DNA of 64,000 bases from Sclerodactyla briareus (Eukaryota > Echinodermata > Holothuroidea > Dendrochirotida > Sclerodactylidae), in NCBI GenBank assembly GCA_026419785.1, contig JAODTK010005625.1:147235-211234 (forward strand), given 5' to 3'. A program made the position numbers and the translations under genes. A model generated the notes under the pieces. That model was not told where the DNA came from, did not search any database, and saw nothing but the letters and a program-made list of their open reading frames with translations. Numbering within the stretch: position 1 is the stretch's first letter; the number at the start of each line of letters is the position of its first letter. Below are positions 1 through 11,719 of the stretch, piece after piece.

Positions 1-959
1 TACCTGGTGATTAAAGTATCATCCTTAGATTGAATTTGATTCATCCTACAATGTTGCCAAAACTACACTTGCTATGTGAGTGAATGATTGAACATGCAAC
101 CCCCCAACCAATAATCATGGGGGTTCAACTGTTTGAACCTCACAACACGATTTGATGACCCAAGGGTTCTCAGTTGTTAAGTTGTTACCTGAGCACTTGT
201 CTACAATTTTTGTCGGGCAGTCATCTTTGAGATTTCACCTGCCAGGAGACTGCAGCATATGGCATGGTTCCCCTCCAGGACAGAGGCATGAGGGACGGCC
301 ATATTATTTGATGGGGAAATTCTCAAGGTTATTACAGTAAGATGTATTGCTTGAGAGCTAGAACGAAGTGAATACCATTGAGTCCCATTGATTTGCCCTG
401 ACCGACATTATTACTTCGGTTTGCCAGGTTTTTTAAATTTTTAATCCCTCATAGATATGGACATCGATGAGGGATGGCTTCTGTTTAATGTCTGCTGGCA
501 TGCCACGATGTGGATTCAGTATTTATTGTTACCTAGGTGGTGAAAAAGGTCCTCCTAATCAATGGTTATCAAAGATAGAAAACAGTATGACTCTTACAGG
601 GTGACAGTTGTCTGGGGTCTCCTGATGGATCAGGACAATGAGGAAGACCAGTGCTAGATGGCTGATGGGGCTGTTCTCAATGAGATGTATTAGGCTGAAA
701 TGAGGGAAGATGATATGAGGTCAACATAATTATTTGGTATGAAATATGCACAGTCAGGTATTCATTTGAGCTTGTGTTTATGTAATGACAAATGACCAGT
801 AATTAATGGACCATATTTCTTCTTGAGAGTCATTGATAAGATCAATTAAAGAGATGATAGAAGCACTAAATCACAGGTTCATAGGTATGCACATTCCAAA
901 CATAATTGGTGTGTTTTACCAACCTCGTTTCCCATCCACGGGCAGTTTGATACTGGCCA
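1..959. other. Unassigned sequence
   Basis: I see no exon-like block, repeat partner or RNA gene here. The only open frame is about 60 codons, which is expected by chance at this base composition. Confidence 0.5.
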
Positions 960-1054
960 AGGGGCGCAGCACTAGGGGGGTCCGCGGGGTATGACCCCCA
1001 ACTTGCGAAGGCCTTTTGATGCCTTGACGAAGTCGCGGAATCTATGCAGTCCGT

Positions 1055-1083
1055 CGTGTGTGGTGTGTCTGTGTGTGGTGTGT

Positions 1084-1124
<41 letters not shown>

Positions 1125-1154
1125 TGTGGTGTGTGTGTGTGTGTGTGGTGTGGT
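1055..1154. repeat. GT microsatellite
   Basis: About 100 bp of (GT)n is broken by GGT and TCTGT interruptions. The unique flank on the left, GGAATCTATGCAGTCCG, recurs in diverged form beside another GT-rich stretch near 21070-21120, so both sit in the same wider repeat. Open frames here, such as His-Thr or Val-Cys tracts, are artefacts of the repeat. Confidence 0.95.
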
Positions 1155-1255
1155 GACGACCCAGCTTGTAAACACGATAACTTGATCACGGCTGAGTAGG
1201 TAGGCTCCTACTTGGTATGGGTTCCCCATGAGAGTACATGAAAACCCTATTGTTT
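1155..1255 (+). repeat. Single diverged monomer of the ~155-bp satellite A
   Basis: The order AACACGATAACT, then CTACTTGGTATGGGTTCCCC, then ACCCTATTGTTTTG is the same as in the main array at 6.9-9.4 kb. This isolated copy directly abuts the TCTG-linked dispersed repeat. Confidence 0.7.
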
Positions 1256-1285
1256 TGTCTCGCCGAACTTGTTCAGGAGAGACAT

Positions 1286-1703
1286 ACCGTATTCATTCCA
1301 ATAAGTGCCCCTCTCCTGTAAGCGCCCACCCAACTTTTTTGCAATGCAGTTCGATTACCCACAACACATGGGTGCAGAATTGCAACATTTATTTCCTCCG
1401 ACATTAGAACACTCTGTACGTAAACCGACATTCACCCCAATCTGCTACCGGGTCCATTACTACCGACTAACACCGGTAGGCAGAGCAGCAGCATAGTAAC
1501 GTTTCGTATATCAAAACCAGATAATGAAGCTCCGGCCGCCATGGCACACTTATGCATTTCCAACACGTGCATTTACCGCCCCCCTCTACAACCCGCCCTC
1601 ACTAATAGTATATGGAAAAAATAATTGGTAAAAGTTATACTCTCATGAGCGCCATCCTGAAACTTCCAGCCCCTGAGCGATTAGCGGAATGAATACGGTT
1701 GTG
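1286..1703. mobile_element. MITE-1 copy 1, inserted in repeat E
   Basis: The left end is TACCGTATTCATTCC; the right end is its inverse, GGAATGAATACGG. Internal sequence, including AAGTGCCCCTC and a CTTTTTTGCAA-like stretch, aligns with the copy at 16854-17167. It is about 418 bp, with no transposase, so non-autonomous. The flanking repeat E is continuous once this segment is removed. Confidence 0.75.
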
Positions 1704-1727
1704 CTCACTTCTGTTGCTGTGGTGTTG

Positions 1728-1763
1728 GTCTGTCTGTCTGGTCTGTCTGTCTGTCTGTCCGTT
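1728..1763. repeat. TCTG microsatellite
   Basis: Imperfect (TCTG)n sits at a fixed position inside dispersed repeat E; the equivalent stretch in copy 2 is longer (3057-3146). Confidence 0.9.
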
Positions 1764-2459
1764 ATGTGCACGGTTCGATATCTCCTTGAACCGTGAAAGC
1801 CATCATGACTGGGAACTTTTGTGGAGCCGGGCGCGATGAAGAGTTGCCGATGGCATCCACTTTTAATCCCGAAAGACATAATCATTTGCATAGAATTGCA
1901 TATTTAACGAAACTTGGCCAGGAGCTTGTGTACAAGATATTCTCTGGATAGTAGATGCATTGGTGATCGGTTCGGAGTATATAACAACTATGAAGACGTA
2001 CAGAATGATTAGATCCTGGCATGATATATGCTAATTAAGTAGTCTAAGTTGCATAATTTCGGCCGATATTTTGAAGTTCGTTTGATTTCGACGAAAAGTC
2101 AGGTTTGTGGAGGTGTGTATCTAGAGTCACAATGAGTTTTACAGTAGGGACAAGGGCATTCTGAAAAAAAAGGGGTCTTTGATGTTTTTACTACTACTAA
2201 TCCGCATTCACCTAGTTCCCATTTGCATATTTGCATATTTTTAAAGTTGGTGAATCCTGTTTAAACTTGGTGGAGCTGGTCCACCTTTGATCCTGATAAA
2301 GTTAACAACATTGTAGGTCACTCAAGTTCATTTTCAACTTCAATAATTTGCATAAAGATGCATTTGGCGATTTGTTAACTGGCCCCTAACAATTGGAATT
2401 AATGCAGTTAGGGTGCTCGTAAGAGTGTTGTCATGGTATTTTTGGGTTCAGTACTCAAA

Positions 2460-2990
2460 CACATCTAAAACAAGGTCAAAAGGTCAAAGGTCAAGTTTGA
2501 ATAAATGTGCTTATTTTAGGAGTTACAGGCCAAAGAACTAAAACTGTCGATTTTTTTGATATGTGATAGTTGCTCTGTTGCTACAAATATACGACCAACT
2601 CCCGCTTCGCTCTGACCACCGTGGGCCTGTTTTTTCGAATTACCAGGGGCCTAAGGTGATTTTTATTACCTTTTTGGGTGATAGCATGAGCATCTGGTAC
2701 CTGATAACATAATGCTTTTGGGGCCTTGGTGCATCACATTGAGGCAAGCATTTTTTCCTAAAAACCGTCCTGTCTCAAAGGTCATTCGAGGTCAGAAAAC
2801 TGCCAAATAGGTAACATTTTTCTGCAATCATATCTGTTACTGTGTGTGCTATGGCTGAAATTTGGACTGCTGCATATGATCAAGGGTAACATTTTTCATA
2901 AACCGTCATGTCATCAAAGTTCAATTCAAGGTCACAGGAGGCCAAAAACTGTTCAAATATAACATTTCTTGCAACAACCTCCAGATACTG
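2460..2990 (+). repeat. Satellite D, partial unit
   Basis: This holds the segment from AATAAATGTGCTTATTTTAGGAG through CCAACTCCCGCTTCG to a CATAAACCGTCATGTCATC block, all recurring in the later units. It also carries three AGGTCA hexamers in direct orientation at 2473, 2481 and 2488. Confidence 0.75.
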
Positions 2991-3004
2991 TATGCTTACC
3001 CTCT

Positions 3005-3650
3005 TTGTCTCGCCTGAACTTTGTTCAAGGAGAGAACATGTGGTCATTTGGTGTGTGTGTGTCTGTCTGTCTGTCTGTCTGTCTGCTGTCTGTCTGTCTG
3101 CCGATCTGTCCTGTGCTTCTGTCTGTCGTCTGTCCGTCTGTTCTGTCCGTATGGCGGTTTAGATACCTCCTGAACCGTGGAAGCTACCAGGCTGGGACCT
3201 TTTTGTGGACGTGCGCCGTGAAGAAGTTGCCGATGTGCATCCCTTTCGTCCGCGAAAGACCATGCTCTTTGCTAAATTGCTATTTTAATGAAAATTGGCC
3301 CGTAAGCTGTTTACAAGAGATCTCTGACGGTAGATTGCATTGGTGATGGCCGTTCGGGGTATATAACAACTTATGAAGAGTACACGAACTGAGTAGAGTC
3401 CTGGGCATAATATGTACTAATTAAGTAGTCTAATGTGCATATTCCTGCGATATTTTTTAGTTTTGTTGGATTTTGACGAAACTTGGTGGAGATGGTTTTC
3501 CATAGTCCAAGAATTTTATAGCAGTAGTGTGCCGAGGGCCCCAGAGGTCATTTAATGTTACGTATTTGCATTTACCTAGTCGAATTTGCATAATTAATGC
3601 ATATTTTAAAGTTGGTTAATCCTCATGAAACTGGGGGATAGATATATATT
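3005..3650 (+). repeat. Dispersed repeat E, copy 2
   Basis: This is the uninterrupted partner of copy 1: TTTGTCTCGCCTGAAC, a long TCTG tract (3057-3146), then ACCTCCTGAACCGTGGAAGC, AAGTTGCCGATG and TAATTAAGTAGTCTAA. It lies between two blocks of satellite D. Confidence 0.8.
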
Positions 3651-5560
3651 TGTGTGCTTTAGGAGGAAGGAAACTCCACCCGCTTCGATCGGACACGTAC
3701 TATGGTAGTTACCAGGGGTCAAATTTTAATTTCATAGGCTTTTTTGCAATAACATTGGGCGTGATCATTGTAATGCAATATGCGACTAGACAGTTGCTGC
3801 ATCCCATGGAGAGTACCAATTTTTAAAAAACTGCCTGTCATTGGAGGAGGTCTCAAAGGTCACGTAGGGGTCAAAAACTGGTTTAGTACTTTTTGGCAAT
3901 GCACTCGGCAGTTCATCATAATGCAAAATGCTCCTAGGGTGGATGTATCACATGGAGAGTTAACAATTTTCAATAAAAAACTAACTGCCATGTCCATAAA
4001 GGTAATTCAAGTTAACTTAGGGGTCAAAACTTGTTTCCTGGCCATAATCGGAGCATGGAATACTGTGAAGGCTGGAAGGTCACCATTGTGATATAATTGT
4101 TAACCTTTCAGGTGTGTGACCTGCTGACCCATCAATTTGACCTCTGTCGGGTGTCATGTGGTTAAAGGTTGAGTCTTGAATAAATGTGGCTTATTTACGG
4201 ATTACGGGCCAAAAAAATGGAACACTGGTTATTTTTTGGATGTGACAGAACCTTTGTGTGCTTTAATGGAGGGACCAACTCCCGCTTCGATCGGTTACAT
4301 ACTTTGGTAGTTAAAAGTGGTCAAAGTTCAATTTAAGAGCTTTTTCGGCATAACAGGGGGCGGTTTCATTGGAATGCAATTGCTTTCTAGAGGGATGTAT
4401 CACATGGGGAGTAACCATTTTTATAAAAACCCCATGTCATTGGAGTCATCAAGGTCTGTAGGGGTCCCAACTGATTTTAGTACTTTTTATGCAATAGCAC
4501 TGGGTGTTCATCAGAAGGCAAAAAGCTCCTAGGAGTTGATGTATCGCATGGAGAATTACAATTTCTAAAAACTAAAAAAACCTGCCATGTCATTAAAGTC
4601 ATTCAAGGTCACTCCTATGGGTCATAAACTGTTTTCTGGCCATAATCGGAGATTGCATATCTGTGAAGGCTGGAAGGTTCACCATTGTAATATAATTGTT
4701 TACCTGCATGTGTGTGACCTCTGACCTCAATTTGACCTCTGTCGGGTTGTCATGTGGTTAAGGTTTGATTCTTAATAAATGTGCTTATTTAGGAGTTAAC
4801 GGGCAGAAAAAATAGAAACTAATTATTTTTGATATGGATAGACCTTTGTGTGCTTTATTGGAGGAGACAACTCCCGCTTCGATCGACACTTACTTTGGTA
4901 GTTACAAGGGGTCAAGTTTAAGTATATAGCTTTTTTGCAATAACATTGGCGGGTGCATTGGTGCAATCTGCTTCTAGGAGTGGAGATGCATCAACATAGA
5001 GAGTACCAATTTTTTATAAAAACCGCCACGTCTTGGATGGTCATCAAAGGTCACGTAGGGGTCCAAAAATGATTTTAGTATTTTTTGGCAATACGCACTG
5101 GGCATGTTCATCAAATTGCAAAATGCTCCAGGAGTGGATGTATCACATAGAGAGTTACACTTTTCATAAAAAAACGTTTTCCATGTCATTAAAAGGTCTT
5201 CAAGGTCCTTAGGGGTCAAAGCTGTTTTCTGGCCATAATCCGGGAATTCAATATCTGTGAAGGTGGCAAGGTTCACTTGTGATATAATTTGTTTGATCTG
5301 CATTTGTGTCCTCTGACCTCAATTTGACCTCTGTCGGTGGGTCATGTGTTAAAGGTTGAGTCTTGAAAAAAACGTGTAGAACTGGTTATTTTTTGGTATG
5401 TGATAGACCTTTGTGGTGCTTTATGAGGAGACCAACTCCCTCCCCCCCCCGCCTCGATCGACTCTTACTTGTTCATAAAAAACCGTTGTGTCATCAAATG
5501 TCATTCAAGGTCACTTATGGACCAAAAACTGGTCAATAAATAACATTTACTGCACCATAG
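3650..5560 (+). repeat. Satellite D array, ~600-bp units
   Basis: The landmark ACTCCCGCTTCGATCG (or a close variant) recurs near 3672, 4275, 4868 and 5428, a spacing of roughly 560-600 bp. Within a unit, two ~150-bp segments resemble each other: both carry TAGGAGTGGATGTATCACATGGAGAGT, then a CATGTCATT block, AAGGTCA and GGGGTCAAAAACTG. Copies differ by many single-base indels. Predicted small proteins inside, such as the minus-strand one at 4974-5303, are spurious. Confidence 0.9.
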
Positions 5561-5587
5561 CTCCACGAGACTGTCGCTAACCCATTT

Positions 5588-6395
5588 AAGAATGGTTTAG
5601 TCGTGGGGCACACTAGGTGACCAGCATGATGCTGAAATCACTATTATTATAGCATGCTTCAATAAACAAAATGTTTTTAATCATTTCAACCCCTCAAGCA
5701 TGTTATTTCTCAATTCATCCTAACTAGTATTCTCATCTGTAACAGACAGAGATATTTTCATCCATTTCAAAACCTTCCCGTTTTACCCGTGGGTTTCACA
5801 TCAGCCTGTCATAACCTCTCTGGCCCCCTAACTGACCATATCAGTTTAACCTCTTTCATTTGTTTACTTACTCCCGAGCACCTATTCAAGAATGCCTGGT
5901 GTCAGGTTACCTGCAGAAGCTATGGTGTGTGAGATGGGGGGTGGAGGGAGGGTAGACTCCTGCCAGGGAAGCCTAATTAAAGTGGCATATTACCACTCTC
6001 TAGACAGGGGATGTGAGAGGTGTGGGGAACTCCCTAGTTAAGAATGGTATAGTCTTGGGCACCCTAGCTGACCCAGCATTATGCTGAAATCGCTATTATT
6101 ATGCATCTATCAACAACAAAATTGTGGCAGTAGTTACTCACTCTTCACACCAACTCCCAGGCATGTTATTTCCTTCATCTTAACTAGTGTTCCTATCTGT
6201 GTCAAAACCTGGCGCTTTTTACCTTGTGGTCACTCCTGCCTGTCACTACCTCGTCTGGCACCCTACCCTGAACCATATAAAGTGTACACACTCAGTCATT
6301 TGTTTCTTACTCTCCATGCCCCTTGCAAGAATGAAGTGGTAGGTTACACCTGCAGTAGCTCTGGTGTGTGAGATGGGGGGTGGAGGGGAGAACAA
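5588..6395 (+). repeat. Tandem duplication F, two ~440-bp copies
   Basis: Copy 1 (about 5588-5965) and copy 2 (about 6028-6395) share AAGAATGGT.TAGTC, AGCAT.ATGCTGAAATC, TATTATTAT, GGCATGTTATTTC, TAACTAGT and an ending GTGTGTGAGATGGGGGGTGGAGG. They are diverged by indels. No protein is shared between the copies in one frame, so this looks like non-coding duplication. Confidence 0.85.
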
Positions 6396-6889
6396 CTCAT
6401 GGGAGATTTTTTTGAAAAAATGGAATCTTATGGTGACACTGAGGATATAGATACAGACAAATGTAGATAGGACTAGCTTCCCTATAGCGTGGTCTACCTT
6501 ATTCTCGCCAAACTGTTAACATTGAATCAGTTCACTAGGGGTTATGCAGTGGTATAAATTGCTTGAGATGCGAAGGTTTGTTGAGTTTCCCAAGAAATGT
6601 ATGAGTGCGGTTCACAATTGATCCTAGATAAGTCAGTGAGAAAATGGGGTCAACAGAAAGTTGATTATTGTCTAATTTGCATAATTCAGGCAATCTTAGT
6701 CACATTTTCCCCAAACTTATCTGGTAGACATTGTCACAAGCAGTCCTTACGGATTTAATTGCCACTGATTAGTAGGGGCGTTTCTGTCAAATGCTAATAC
6801 TACAACCTAACGCAACTCATTAATGCCATTGTAATTGTTCGCATGGTGACTATAGATGAAAACACGATCGCGTAATCCAGGCGAGACAC
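6396..6889. other. Unassigned, weak similarity to repeat E
   Basis: The piece GTCTAATTTGCATAATTCAGGC near 6672 resembles the end of repeat E. Otherwise I recognise nothing. Confidence 0.4.
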
Positions 6890-9400
6890 TGGGGGGCGGT
6901 CGCCTTGTTGGGGTCAGTTCGAGGGTCTCTGAGGTCACCAGAGGTTCAAAGTCTGAAACCATGTAAACAGATACGTCACAGAAGGGTTGTCTGATCAAGT
7001 GAAATTGGGTTTATAGGCTTTTCTTATGGGAGTTAGCATGAACCCATTGTTTTTTGGTTCAGGTCGGGAGTGTAATTTTGTCGAAATCCGAAAATTTGTG
7101 AAAATTGATATTTTGGCCATTTTTCCCGCTGTAAACACGATAACTCAACCCCACCTGATTGAATAAAGCTCATACTCGTATGTGTGTTCCCCATGAATAG
7201 TGCATGAACCCTAATTGTTTTGGGATCAGTTCAGAGGTCAATCTTAGGTCACCAGAGGGCAAAGTCTTGAAACCTGTAACAACATAAGTCCGAATGGTTG
7301 GTCTGATCGTTGATATTAGGTGTATGCTTTCTTATGGGAGTACAGGAACCCGATTTTTTTTGTGGTTCAAGGGTCGGAAGTGAATTTTGGTCAAGAACGG
7401 AAAATTTGTGAAAATTCGATATTTTGGCCAATTGGCTTGTAAACACATAACTCGACCCCACCTGGATGGATGAAGCTCATACTTGGTATGTGTGTTCCCC
7501 ATGATGAGTCCCATGATCCCTATTTTTTGAGGTCAGGTCAGAGGTCATCTGAGGTCACCAGAGGTCAAGTCTGCAAACTTGAAACAAAGATAAGTCCCAG
7601 ACTGGTTGGTCTGATCAGTTGAAATGAGTGTGTAGCTTTCTATGGGAGTACAGGAACCTATTGGTTTTGGTCCAGGTTGGTGCATTTTTGGTCGAAAAAT
7701 AGAAATTTGTGAAAATTCGAATTTTGGCCAATTTTGGCTTGTAACACATAACTCGACCTTCCACCTGGATTGATTGAAGCTCATACCTTGGTATGTGTGG
7801 TTCCCCATGATGAGTACATGACCCTCATTGTTTTGAGGTCAGGTCAGAGGTCATCTTGAGGTCCCAGAGGTCAAAGTCTGGAAACCTTGGTAACACGATA
7901 AGTCCAGAATGGTTGGTCTGATCAAGTGAATTAAGGTGTATAGCTTTCCTCATGGGAGTACAGTAACCCTATTGTTTTTTTGGTCCAGGTCGGTGTGAAT
8001 TTTGGTCGAAAATAGAAATTTGTGAAAATTGCGATATTTTGGCCAAGTTTGGATTGTAACACGATAACTCGACCACCACCCTGATGGAATGAAGCTCATA
8101 CTTCGTATTGTGTTCCCCATGATGAGTACATTACCATAGTTGTTTTGGGGTCAGGTCAGAGGTCATCTGAGGTCACCGAGGTCAAAGTCTGAAACCTTGT
8201 ACACACGATATTCCAGAATGGTTGGTCTGATCAAGTTGAAATTAAGGTGTAATAGCTTTTTTTGGGGAGTACAGGAACCGTATTGTTTTTTGGTTCAGTC
8301 GGGATAATTTTTGGGGTCCAATAGAAAATTTTGTAATTGATATTTCGGCAATTTTGGCTTGTAAACAAACCGATAATCTACCACCCGATGAAATGAAACT
8401 CATCCTTGGTATGTGTGTTCCCCATTGATGATACATGAACCCTATCGTTTTTGAGATCAGGTTCGAGTTCATCTGAGGTCACCATGTCAAAGTCTGGAAA
8501 CTTGTAAACCGATCAGTCCCAGAATTGTTGGTCCTGAATCAAGTTGAAATTGGTGTATAGCTTTTCTTTTGGGGAGTACAGGAACCCTATTGTTTTTTGG
8601 TCCAGGTCGGAGGAATTTTTGGTCGAAAATAAAACTTGGTGAAATTCCGATATTTTGGCCCATTTTGGATTGTAAACACTATAACTCGACCCCCACCTGG
8701 TGGATTGAAGCTCATACTTGGTAGTGTGTTCCCCATGATGAGTCCAAGAACCCTATGTTTTGGGGTCAGGTCAGAGAACGTCTGAGGTCACCAGAGGTCA
8801 CGCTCTGAACACCTTGTAAACAGGATAAGTCCATCATGGTTTGTCCCTGGTCAGTTGAAATTAGGTGTAATAGCTTTCTTGTGGGGAGTACAGGAACCCG
8901 TATTGTTTTTGGTTCAGTCGGAGTATTTGGTCGACAATAGAATTGGTGAAATTTGATATTTCGGCCATTTTGGATTGTAAACACGATAACCGACCCCACC
9001 TCGATGGATTTTTTTTGGAAGCCCTCACATCTTGGTATGTGTGTTCCCCATGAATGAGTACATGAACCCTATTGTGTTTTATGGTGTCAGTCAGAGGTCA
9101 TCTGAGGTCACAGAGTTCAAAGTCTGAAAACTTGTAAATCCACGATAATTCAGAACGGTTGGACTGATCTTGTTGAAATTAGGTGTGTTCTTGCTTATGG
9201 GAAGTACATAACACTATTGTTTTGGGTAAGGGCGGGGTGAATGGTCTCATCTTGGTTTGTGTATCCCCATGATGAGTACATGAACCCTACTATTTTGGGG
9301 TCAGTCGAGTTCATCTAAGGTTAACCAGAGTTTTCAAAGTCTGAAAACCTCGAAATTTAGTGTGTATCTTTATTATCCAGGTACAGGACCCTAATTAGTT
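6890..9400 (+). repeat. Satellite A array, ~310-bp dimeric units
   Basis: GTTCCCCATGATGAGTACAT or a close variant occurs near 7186, 7495, 7800, 8112, 8417, 8730, 9044 and 9265, giving spacings of about 309, 305, 312, 305, 313, 314 and a short last unit of 221. Each unit has two related halves of ~155 bp. One half carries GATGGATTGAAGCTCATAC...ATGAACCCTATTGTTTT; the other carries CAGAATGGTTGGTCTGATCAAG...CAGGAACCCTATTGTTTTTT. The first half also holds several GAGGTCA motifs. Short open frames on both strands are shadows. Confidence 0.93.
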
Positions 9401-10560
9401 GGTTGGTAAAGATTAGGAAATTTGTCAGACGTTATGTTTTGCCTATATGAGTCTGGCTCCATTTGTTCCCATGTGTCTGGCTATGGGTGACAGAAACAGT
9501 CAGGAAATCACTAAGCCTTTTGGCTTTCTGGTTTTTTATCTATCGATGAATCGCTTGTAATTGTATCCTTTTTGTGCGATGGTTACATTTCTTGTAGCCT
9601 TGGACGCAGTCGCTTCATAAATTAGTCATGGAATGTATGTTATAATATGAACATTCTCTGGTGACGTGTGGCAAAAAAGTCTATCGGCAACTCGATGACA
9701 AGCGCATGCGCAGTTAGTGCGGTAATACTTTTAATTCTAGTCAGGTTTCGTCAGAATTGGAGCGACCGACACTCCGCACAGCTTCAATCGAGATTTAACC
9801 ATTGTCATGTCGAGAGGAAAGACGTTGATATAGAACAACTCGGCTTCAACGTTTGTCTCTGTGGTCAATTCTATACGAAGTAAATACCGATAAAATGTAA
9901 TTTTATTTTGGATTAGCAGTTCCATTTGCAACGATCGGAATGAACTTGATCATTTAATGATGTTTCGCGCAATTAAAATTATAGGTGGTCCCATAACATA
10001 ACCCCCAAATGCGTTGATCAGTCCGAACTACGGACTGATTCGTTAGACGTAATGCGAGCACATTGCAGAGACGATCTCGCTTCCACACCACAGCCCTTGC
10101 CCAGGGCCAATTGGAACATTCTTTTTCGTAGAGAATTGTGTTCGCCTAATGTTTTTTTGACTGTGTAATAAACGATACATGGACTTAACCCTGATATTCG
10201 GCTCCATTCAGCAATGACCTGTGTTCAAATACAAATAGGCATTATTTTCTAAAATTATAGAATTTTACGTGCCTTTGCCGGCAGTCTCACGGGGCAATGA
10301 TAGCCTAGGGAAAACATAACAAACACGATCCAGCCAAGTATAGGGTCCCGAACAGGATTCGCATTCCTCTTTCCACTGATGTCCGTGAAAATCCCACGGT
10401 CCTGAGAATTGTCTACCAATCACTTTTCAACAATTTCTCCGAAAATAATATACACTCACAGTTTTTAGTAGACAAAACCACGTCCTTGCCACATCTATAC
10501 AATCTCGATACATTCGATCGCTACGTTCGATACATATATTACAACTTCACATCAACATCA
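9401..10560. other. Unassigned, with one hairpin
   Basis: There are no recognisable exons or repeat partners. A perfect 9-bp inverted repeat (ATCAGTCCG, 5-base loop, CGGACTGAT) lies at 10017-10039; its function is unknown. Confidence 0.45.
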
Positions 10561-10567
10561 CGTGATT

Positions 10568-10690
10568 GCAAGGCTGGTGTAGTGGTTAACACTACTTGCG
10601 GATCTCGCGGCCCGCGTTCGATTTATGTCGCGTGCGCAGTTCGTTTCCTTTTGAGGAAAGCTAGTGAATGTGGTTGTGTTTATTTTACAT
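10568..10690 (+). repeat. tRNA-derived SINE head or tRNA pseudogene
   Basis: TGGTGTAGTGGTTAAC (10575-10590) fits a pol III box A and GCGTTCGATTT (10614-10624) a degraded box B, about 40 bases apart as in tRNAs. The sequence does not fold convincingly as a full cloverleaf and lacks the invariant GGTTCGAATCC, so I call it SINE-like and not a functional tRNA gene. Confidence 0.5.
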
Positions 10691-11079
10691 GTTCTTAACT
10701 TAGTTTACCCAGTTTAAATTTGGGTTTCATGGTCGCATTAAATCCCCAATAGTTTTTCGGAGGGACAGTGTAGCTTTGTATGCCTTTTAGGCGACAGCTA
10801 CAGCTTGTTTCAACATTTTGGCAGAATTTTGCGTGCGGGCCAACAAAAATCAAGCCATGACGATTCACATCAGCCACTTTGTATACAGCAGAAATGAAAT
10901 CTCTTCAGAGCACAAAAAACATATTAGGACATAGACAAAGCAACCACAATTTCGGAAACGGAGTGGGTGTTCGTTGTGCTTTAACACTATCTTATCGACG
11001 GTCATTTATAGATGCAAAAATGTTCTCTGCCAAAGCACCGCCAAGAATAGGGATGACATCCGATTGACACGAATTGGTG
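10691..11079. other. Unassigned
   Basis: Nothing recognised; the overlapping ~60-codon open frames on both strands look accidental. Confidence 0.4.
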
Positions 11080-11490
11080 CACATGTCCACCCCCAGGAAA
11101 TCTCAGATGAGTTCGAAAGTGGGCAATACTGCATGTTTGCTGCCCTTATTTTGGAGTTTCAGGCGAAATTATGAATCAAGTTTTGTTCGATTAAGAGACG
11201 AATCTTGGTGGGTAGGGGTAAAATCGCCCGAAACACATGGAGGTAATTTAAAGGTCATCGGAGGTCAAATTTGTATAATTTATGCGGTTTTTCAACTGCG
11301 TCAGATTGGAACGAAACTTGGTGGGTGGGGTCAACATTGGTCCCGAAAATTGTCATTTCAAGGTCACAGAGGTCAATTTGCATGATTTTTCAAACTTGCG
11401 GATTGAACGAAACTTGGTGGATGTAAACGAATTTGTTCCTGATTCAAAGTGGAGGTCATTTCAAGGTCATCAGAGGCCAACCTTTTTTTT
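11080..11490 (+). repeat. Satellite C fragment, ~115-bp units
   Basis: Three degenerate units carry AACGAAACTTGGTGG, GGAGGTCATTTCAAGGTCATC and TTTGCATAATT-type blocks. An introductory piece, AAATCTCAGATGAGTTCGAAAGTGGGC, is shared with 49000-49200. The order matches the longer block at 48950-49600. Confidence 0.85.
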
Positions 11491-11719
11491 ATTGTTTCAA
11501 ATGCGGGGAACGGGACTGTCAAATCTATTGATATGGACAGGATCATGACCCAAGGCTGGGGGATATGATTAACTCAGGTACTGCTCAAAAAAAAAATCTA
11601 AATGAAAAGATAGCACCTATCCAGGCCCATTTTATGCGGAGTATGAAGCCTTGCATTCTGTTTTTTTCACACACAATGTTTCCCATCACTGCTTCGGACC
11701 CGCTTCCAAATTGCTATTG

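Larger units (their letters stand above)
1256..2300 (+). repeat. Dispersed repeat E, copy 1, split by a MITE
   Basis: The start (TTTTGTCTCGCCGAAC, 1256-1285) and the body (1704-2300) align with copy 2 at 3005-3650. Shared blocks are a TCTG tract, GATATCTCCTTGAACCGTG, GAAGAGTTGCCGATG, ATTGCATTGGTGAT, a GTATATAACAACT box and TAATTAAGTAGTCTAA. The 1286-1703 interval missing from copy 2 is an inserted inverted-repeat element. No coding potential is evident. Confidence 0.8.

Noticed and set aside
866..1229. Open frames encoding His-Thr or Val-Cys runs
   Set aside because: They are translations of the GT microsatellite and its immediate flanks.
4974..5303. 109-codon minus-strand frame
   Set aside because: Entirely within satellite D and interrupted by indels in the other units.
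6890..9400. CRISPR-like array
   Set aside because: Units are ~310 bp, contiguous and diverged, with no short identical repeats separated by unique spacers.
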